Below, piece by piece: positions 59,574 to 64,000 of a DNA stretch of 64,000 bases (position 1 is the stretch's first letter; every line of letters starts with the position of its first letter). The notes beneath the pieces are model-generated. The model searched no databases, was not told the DNA's origin, and was given only the letters and a program-made list of their open reading frames with translations. The DNA comes from Heterobilharzia americana (Eukaryota > Platyhelminthes > Trematoda > Strigeidida > Schistosomatidae), in NCBI GenBank assembly GCA_944470555.2, contig OX104131.1, positions 18,096,515-18,160,514 on the forward strand, in the 5' to 3' direction. The translations under genes and the position numbers were made by a program.

Positions 59574-61024
59574 CTATTTCCAAGTGGGAAAGGATAGAAA
59601 TTAAGAAAAAAAGGAAATTTATTTTGGATCACACATATTCATTGTTGAATTCGGCTATAAATATCCCAACAGTCATATTTTATCGAAATCCCCTTGAAAA
59701 GGGGAAGATAAATTCACAATATTCCATAAAATGCTTAACATCTACCATAGGTGAAGTTGAATCACTGCTAAAACTTAACACATTTCATTAAAAGGACATT
59801 GTTAGTTGCTGATTGCTGTCGGTTGCATGAAAAAATGTGTAATCGTCGTCTTTCAGCATCATTGCAGTGGATAAGAGAAAGTAGTTGAAAACAATGAAAT
59901 CGATAATCCAAGTAGATTGAATGAGCTTATCAAAGTTTTCATAAAAGAATAACATCAGCCGAACAAACATTGAAAGCTTGGGAGCACTGGGTACCGGTTT
60001 CGTCCTAATTTGGACTCCTCAGCAGTGTCGACTCAACAGAAATCTATCCCATGATTATCATATCATCGTCCAACCATCAGATTCGAGTTTGGTGGTGTAC
60101 ATACTCCTACTTCAGTTGGTTCTCAATATAATACCACCATTATCATCCAACTCATGCATATTAGAAACTAATCCATTGATGTAATGTTCAGACTACTGTC
60201 GATTTTTTCTAATGTTTCACAAAAATAATGTAAGGATAAAAATAAGTAGTAATTTAAACCATCTTTATATTATTAATCCCTTTATTATGAACCATTTCTA
60301 CTACGCTGTTCATATACCTACAATCATTCAATATTATTCAAGCCTGTTTAGGACAATAAAGTATCTGAGGTATGTCGGGTAGATGTTTTTTTCCTTAAGA
60401 AGGTCCCATGAAAATCCAGATGATTTTCACGTCCATAGGTACAGTTGAATAATCAATTTTGTTAGAGAAATTTTATCGATAATTCATTCTTCCCTAAAGT
60501 TGATCTCATTTTTATCAGATAACTTTAGACAATATGGGCTCAATCAAAGTAGGTATGGCAACCTACAGAGTTATATGGAATTTTATAAGTAAGATTTTTA
60601 AAGTATATAACCAAATTCACAGAAACTCGATTAAATAAGGCTATAAATGATCAACTTAAAGTGATTGATCTTCAGATCCTTCAATTACAAAATTATTGAT
60701 AATTGTCGACAATGTGAAGTAGGGATCTACAGTAGTATAGGTAGTTGGGTTGTCTCAGATGCTTGATTCCCTACCATGAGGAATCGAGTCTATTGTGATT
60801 GATATATTCATGTGACAACTTCATACAGCCTATATCAAGATAGATTGAAGTACAATCGATTGTTTTGGTCATCCGACCTTCAGTTCAGATAGTCTAGATA
60901 GTACCACAGCTCCTGGACAACATATTTAGCTCATCACATGGAGCACAGAACAGAATATGGTCAGTTCTCCTAGAAACCTGTCAGATTCTATAACTTATAT
61001 GACAGACAATAAGATAAGACTTAC
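59574..61024. other. Intron of the LAR-like gene
   Basis: An H2 SINE fragment is at 59955-60060; otherwise unassigned A+T-rich DNA. Confidence 0.6.
59950..60060 (-). repeat. H2 SINE fragment with well-formed stem II
   Basis: Minus strand: CACTG, CTGAGGA (60016-60022), a perfect GTCC/GGAC stem II (60002-60015) and GAAA (59998-60001), stem III CCGG. The cleavage triplet is TAC instead of GTC. Confidence 0.65.
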
Positions 61025-61297
61025 TGAATCGATAAATTTAACATCATTGATTATATTAAGTGTACTATCAAGTTTGACAATTAAGCATGAACCAGACTCC
61101 CAAATCATTCTCCAGAAATCTTCTAGTGTGTTAATCATTGGAACTTGTGTTGCAATATAACCTGCTCGTGATTTGTATGCATCAATGTAACTGGCATTAA
61201 TATAATCTGAACCGTCAACACCACGAACAGCTTTTAGAGCAACACGATTAGCATCATGAGGTATTATATTGATATGACGATTTTTTGATGCATTAAC
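61025..61297 (-). CDS. LAR-type receptor tyrosine phosphatase, D2 N-terminal exon
   Basis: TTATTACAG acceptor and GTAAGT donor on the minus strand, phase 0 both ends, 91 codons. It reads VNASKNRHINIIPHDANRVA, then GVDGSDYINASYIDAYKSRA and GYIATQVPMINTLEDFWRMI. These are the K-N-R, D-Y-I-N-A-S and Y-I-A-T-Q-x-P...E-D-F-W-R-M blocks of PTP domains and match D2 of LAR-family receptors. The Tyr of the usual K-N-R-Y phosphotyrosine loop is His here, as typical of degenerate D2 domains (Leu in human LAR D2). Confidence 0.93.
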
Positions 61298-62659
61298 CTG
61301 TAATAAACAGAAGTAGAAGGAACTTAATCATAATTTTACTTTGAAAGGAATGAGTAGTAATGATGATGATATTTTGGGAATTAATGCATACCATGTGATC
61401 AGGGTTCTTTAAAAACACACAGTCAACTGTAAACATTCATTTCCTTGTGTTGTTATGCAATCCACTGGAGGTATAAATCAGCTAGAAGCAATGAAGTTGA
61501 GAGAATCAGAGAAGGCAGTAGCGTGACTGATACGACTGAAGATATCCTACATACATCAACCTTTGGCTTATTGTAGCGTATCATTTTTATCTGGAATAGG
61601 GTTATTTCATTTTTATTTTTTTGTATTTTGTTTATGCTTTGAAGTTTCTTTAGTGGTTAGATTTGTTTTACGGGGTAGGATTGCTAGCCCTATGCCCAAC
61701 CTTCCCTCTTTACCCGGGCTTAGGACCGGCTAGTTACTAGTGAACTAGTTAACCAGACGAGATGACCAGAAAGAATAAGCAACAAGGAACTCTGAGAACG
61801 AACCAACCGAGAACCTATCACTCAACAAATATGCAGTAGAAGGAAGTGGAGATGGATTGAGCATTCACTGAGAAGGCCGAGTGGAACCTTGATGGGAAGC
61901 GACCAGTTGGGTGTCCCAACTGTGGGTGACATGGAGGAGATCGTGTGAGGAGGAAATGAGAGCTTGTGGGCTATCGTGGAACCAGGTTGGAAAGACTGAA
62001 GAGAAGAGAATGGAATGGCGACGTGCTACCGAAGCTCTATGTTCCATTAGGAACCCAAGGGACAAATAATGATAACAATAGGGTTAATTCGGCGGAAACC
62101 TAGAGGTGACATAATCAAGACGTACCATTAATATCTGAAGTCTGCACTGAGTAAACTTCCAAATTAAGGTCTGAATAGTTACTTGAATGAATAATTAAAG
62201 ATTCTAAGTGTGAGATAAGTAGACGAAGATGATGTTCAGTGTTCTCCGAGCTTTAAGTTGTTTCTACTGGAGATATGAGTAAGCGAAGTTCACGAAGGTA
62301 TTCCTCTCAAGTAACCACTGCTAGGTAGGTAAACGCCTTTAACATTTAGAGTTAAGTAGGATCTTAAACCTATTTCCATTCCATCCTCGCATTGACCAAA
62401 ATCTGACAAGTGTACCTTCTGTGGTACAAAAGGCGTTAAAATAGCTATGCTAGCGTACGACACCAACCCATCAGGTTAATTTTTAATGGTTTAAGTTGTG
62501 TGGGTAGATCAAGGGTTCTGATATCCAAGAAAAGTATGTAGAATATCAGCGATTAGAGAGCTTTATAAGCATAGATTAACACCTATCATGAAGGTGGAAA
62601 TACAATGCAATATACACACATACACACAACTCTGTAATTATTCTCATTATTTCACTCAC
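61298..62659. other. Intron of the LAR-like gene between D1 and D2
   Basis: Contains an RTE family B fragment (61.76-62.08 kb). The rest is unassigned. Confidence 0.65.
61757..62083 (+). mobile_element. RTE family B, terminal fragment
   Basis: ISNKELxERTNREPITQQIC-type C-terminal coding sequence, an internal deletion near 61885, and the CATTAGGAACCCAAGGGACA end with a short AAT-like tail. Confidence 0.8.
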
Positions 62660-63189
62660 GGGTAGAGTAGCTGCTGTTGCCGCTTTATTCCCACTTAATC
62701 CAACTGGTGGGGGTAGTCGAGGTATACTTGAACACCCATTGTTCCCTCTTTCATCATCTTTAATAGAAAATGGATCAATCGGTGACAATAAGCCAATTGA
62801 TGAAGGGATAGAAGATATCACTTTAGTCAGATTTGATTGTGTCAATAAATGATAAAATTCCAATTCTAAGCCAGTTGATATAGTTGAATTTGTATAAATC
62901 GATGATTTGACGGAGAGATTTAATTGATTTATAGTCAATTGTTGATCTTGACATTTCATACGATTCAAATCAGTTAGACGTGTCCAATGAGCACCTAATT
63001 GATGTACTGGTATCTCTGTATTCCCACTGGATGCAGCCTCAACTAAAGCTTCATAGATAAATGCATATTGATCTTCTGTTTGTACCATAAAATTACGTTG
63101 TGCACGTAACCGACTAACTGCACTGAATACATCTACAGCTTTCTCATGACGCATTTGTTCAAGTAGTATATCCAGTAGTATAAATGCAC
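62660..63189 (-). CDS. LAR-type receptor tyrosine phosphatase, end of D1 and D1-D2 linker
   Basis: Minus-strand AATAACAG acceptor and GTGAGT donor. The first GT completes a Gly codon from an exon outside the window or not recognised; the exit is phase 0 into 61297. It begins GAFILLDILLEQMRHEKAVD and RAQRNFMVQTEDQYAFIYEA, the last helices of the active D1 domain (after H-C-S-A-G-x-G-R-T), then ELEFYHLL of the linker. Two extra low-complexity pieces, about 25 and 45 residues, lie on either side of E-L-E-F compared with vertebrate LAR. The D1 signature loop itself is in the previous exon, not visible here, so D1 activity cannot be judged. Schistosome receptor phosphatases of this type span the membrane with an Ig/FN3 ectodomain, which would lie upstream. 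Confidence 0.92.
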
Positions 63190-63959
63190 CTGTTATTATA
63201 GTATAAAAAAAGCCAACAGAAATGTTTACTGATTTATTTAAAAGACAACATATTTACTAGATGGCCTATCTAAACCTTGGGATAAGAAAAACTCCTCACC
63301 GAGTGTATTACATCAAACTACTCCATTTTAACTTGTTTCAATCCTGAAAAAGTACAAGATGTTATACATAAAACATAATCCATGTCATGTATATAACCTC
63401 AATGACATGGAACTACTTGAAGTACCGCTGTTACAGAAGGATTTAGGTGTTTTACTCCCTAAAGACATAAAAACTTATGCCCAAACTGTGACAGAAACGT
63501 ATTTCTTGGAAACTTGGTGTTACTAACTGTTAGACAAATTTTTGAGTAGTTCGATGGTAAATTTCTTTATCAAATTTTCAATAGCTTAATATAGTCTTAT
63601 GTAGAGTCCAAGACTATCGTCTTTTGACTGCCTCTATGCATCCAGAAGTCGTCAATCAAATCTGTTCGAGGACTTAGGTCTAAAATATATGAAGAATGAC
63701 TGATTGCATTTAATCTATATCCTGTGGAATATAGAAGACTAAGATGGGGCTTGATAATGAATAGCTCACAACATCTTGAACATCTACTTCATCACTTATT
63801 GAATCTTAGTTACTGCACCAATCTTAGAGGAAGGATACAGAAACTAAGCCCAGAGTGGTCAAATTGACTCCCATGTAGTGAAACTAGTTAGTTCTATACG
63901 TTGTAAAGTAAGCAAAACACGTCAACGAACAATACTAAAATCAATCATATGAATCTGCA

Positions 63960-63960
<1 letters not shown>
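63190..63960. other. Intron of the LAR-like gene, unassigned
   Basis: No D1 exon is recognisable on the minus strand up to the window edge, and no repeat matches the other families. Confidence 0.5.
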
Positions 63961-63997
<37 letters not shown>

Positions 63998-63998
63998 C
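63961..63998. repeat. (AAT)n microsatellite
   Basis: About 12 units, at the window edge. It could be the tail of an RTE family B copy beyond the window, but no coding sequence of the family precedes it. Confidence 0.9.
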
Positions 63999-64000
63999 TA

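Overview
The window looks like nuclear DNA of a blood fluke (Schistosoma); the species cannot be fixed from the sequence. The reasons are the A+T-rich, intron-rich layout, tRNA-headed SINEs carrying hammerhead-ribozyme cores of the schistosome Sm-alpha type, and a dense load of RTE-like and Penelope-like retroelement debris. There is no bacterial-style gene packing, operon or CRISPR.

Two protein-coding genes converge tail to tail. Gene 1 (plus strand, about 1.6-36.8 kb) has nine recognisable coding exons spread over 35 kb. From the first Met in view it would encode about 1,948 residues, provided two single-base frame breaks are assembly errors. Its product has two DUF3504 domains (Crypton-recombinase-derived, the domain of QRICH1 and ZMYM2/3/4) separated by roughly 1,000 residues of Ser/Thr/Asn/Gln-rich sequence. 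Both domains are cut by a phase-0 intron at the same place, just after an F-Y-x-Q motif, so the second looks like an exon-level duplicate of the first. A likely nuclear/transcription role is inferred from family membership only.

Gene 2 (minus strand, 63.2 to 52.8 kb, 5' part outside the window) is the cytoplasmic end of a LAR-type receptor tyrosine phosphatase: the end of D1, the D1-D2 linker and all of D2, down to a conserved Y-A-T C-terminus. D2 has lost its catalytic Arg (Met in that place) and its WPD loop is replaced by a long low-complexity insert, so it should be a pseudophosphatase.

The rest is introns and intergenic DNA filled with repeats. There are two RTE-like non-LTR families. 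Family A ends in an ATG-type tail; its best copy is at 19.7-21.1 kb. Family B ends in AAT repeats and carries a CAC/CAA microsatellite inside its ORF; copies lie at 4.9-7.5, 31.6, 37.9-39.4, 43.3-45.8, 54.5-55.9, 57.0-57.8 and 61.8 kb. Penelope-like fragments (RT or GIY-YIG parts) lie at 0-1.2, 21.5, 34.9, 41.5 and 49.8 kb. Several tRNA-headed SINE families are present. Two of them carry hammerhead cores, and their copies repeatedly occur as head-to-head inverted pairs, the most striking unexplained pattern here. TA and AAT microsatellites complete the picture.
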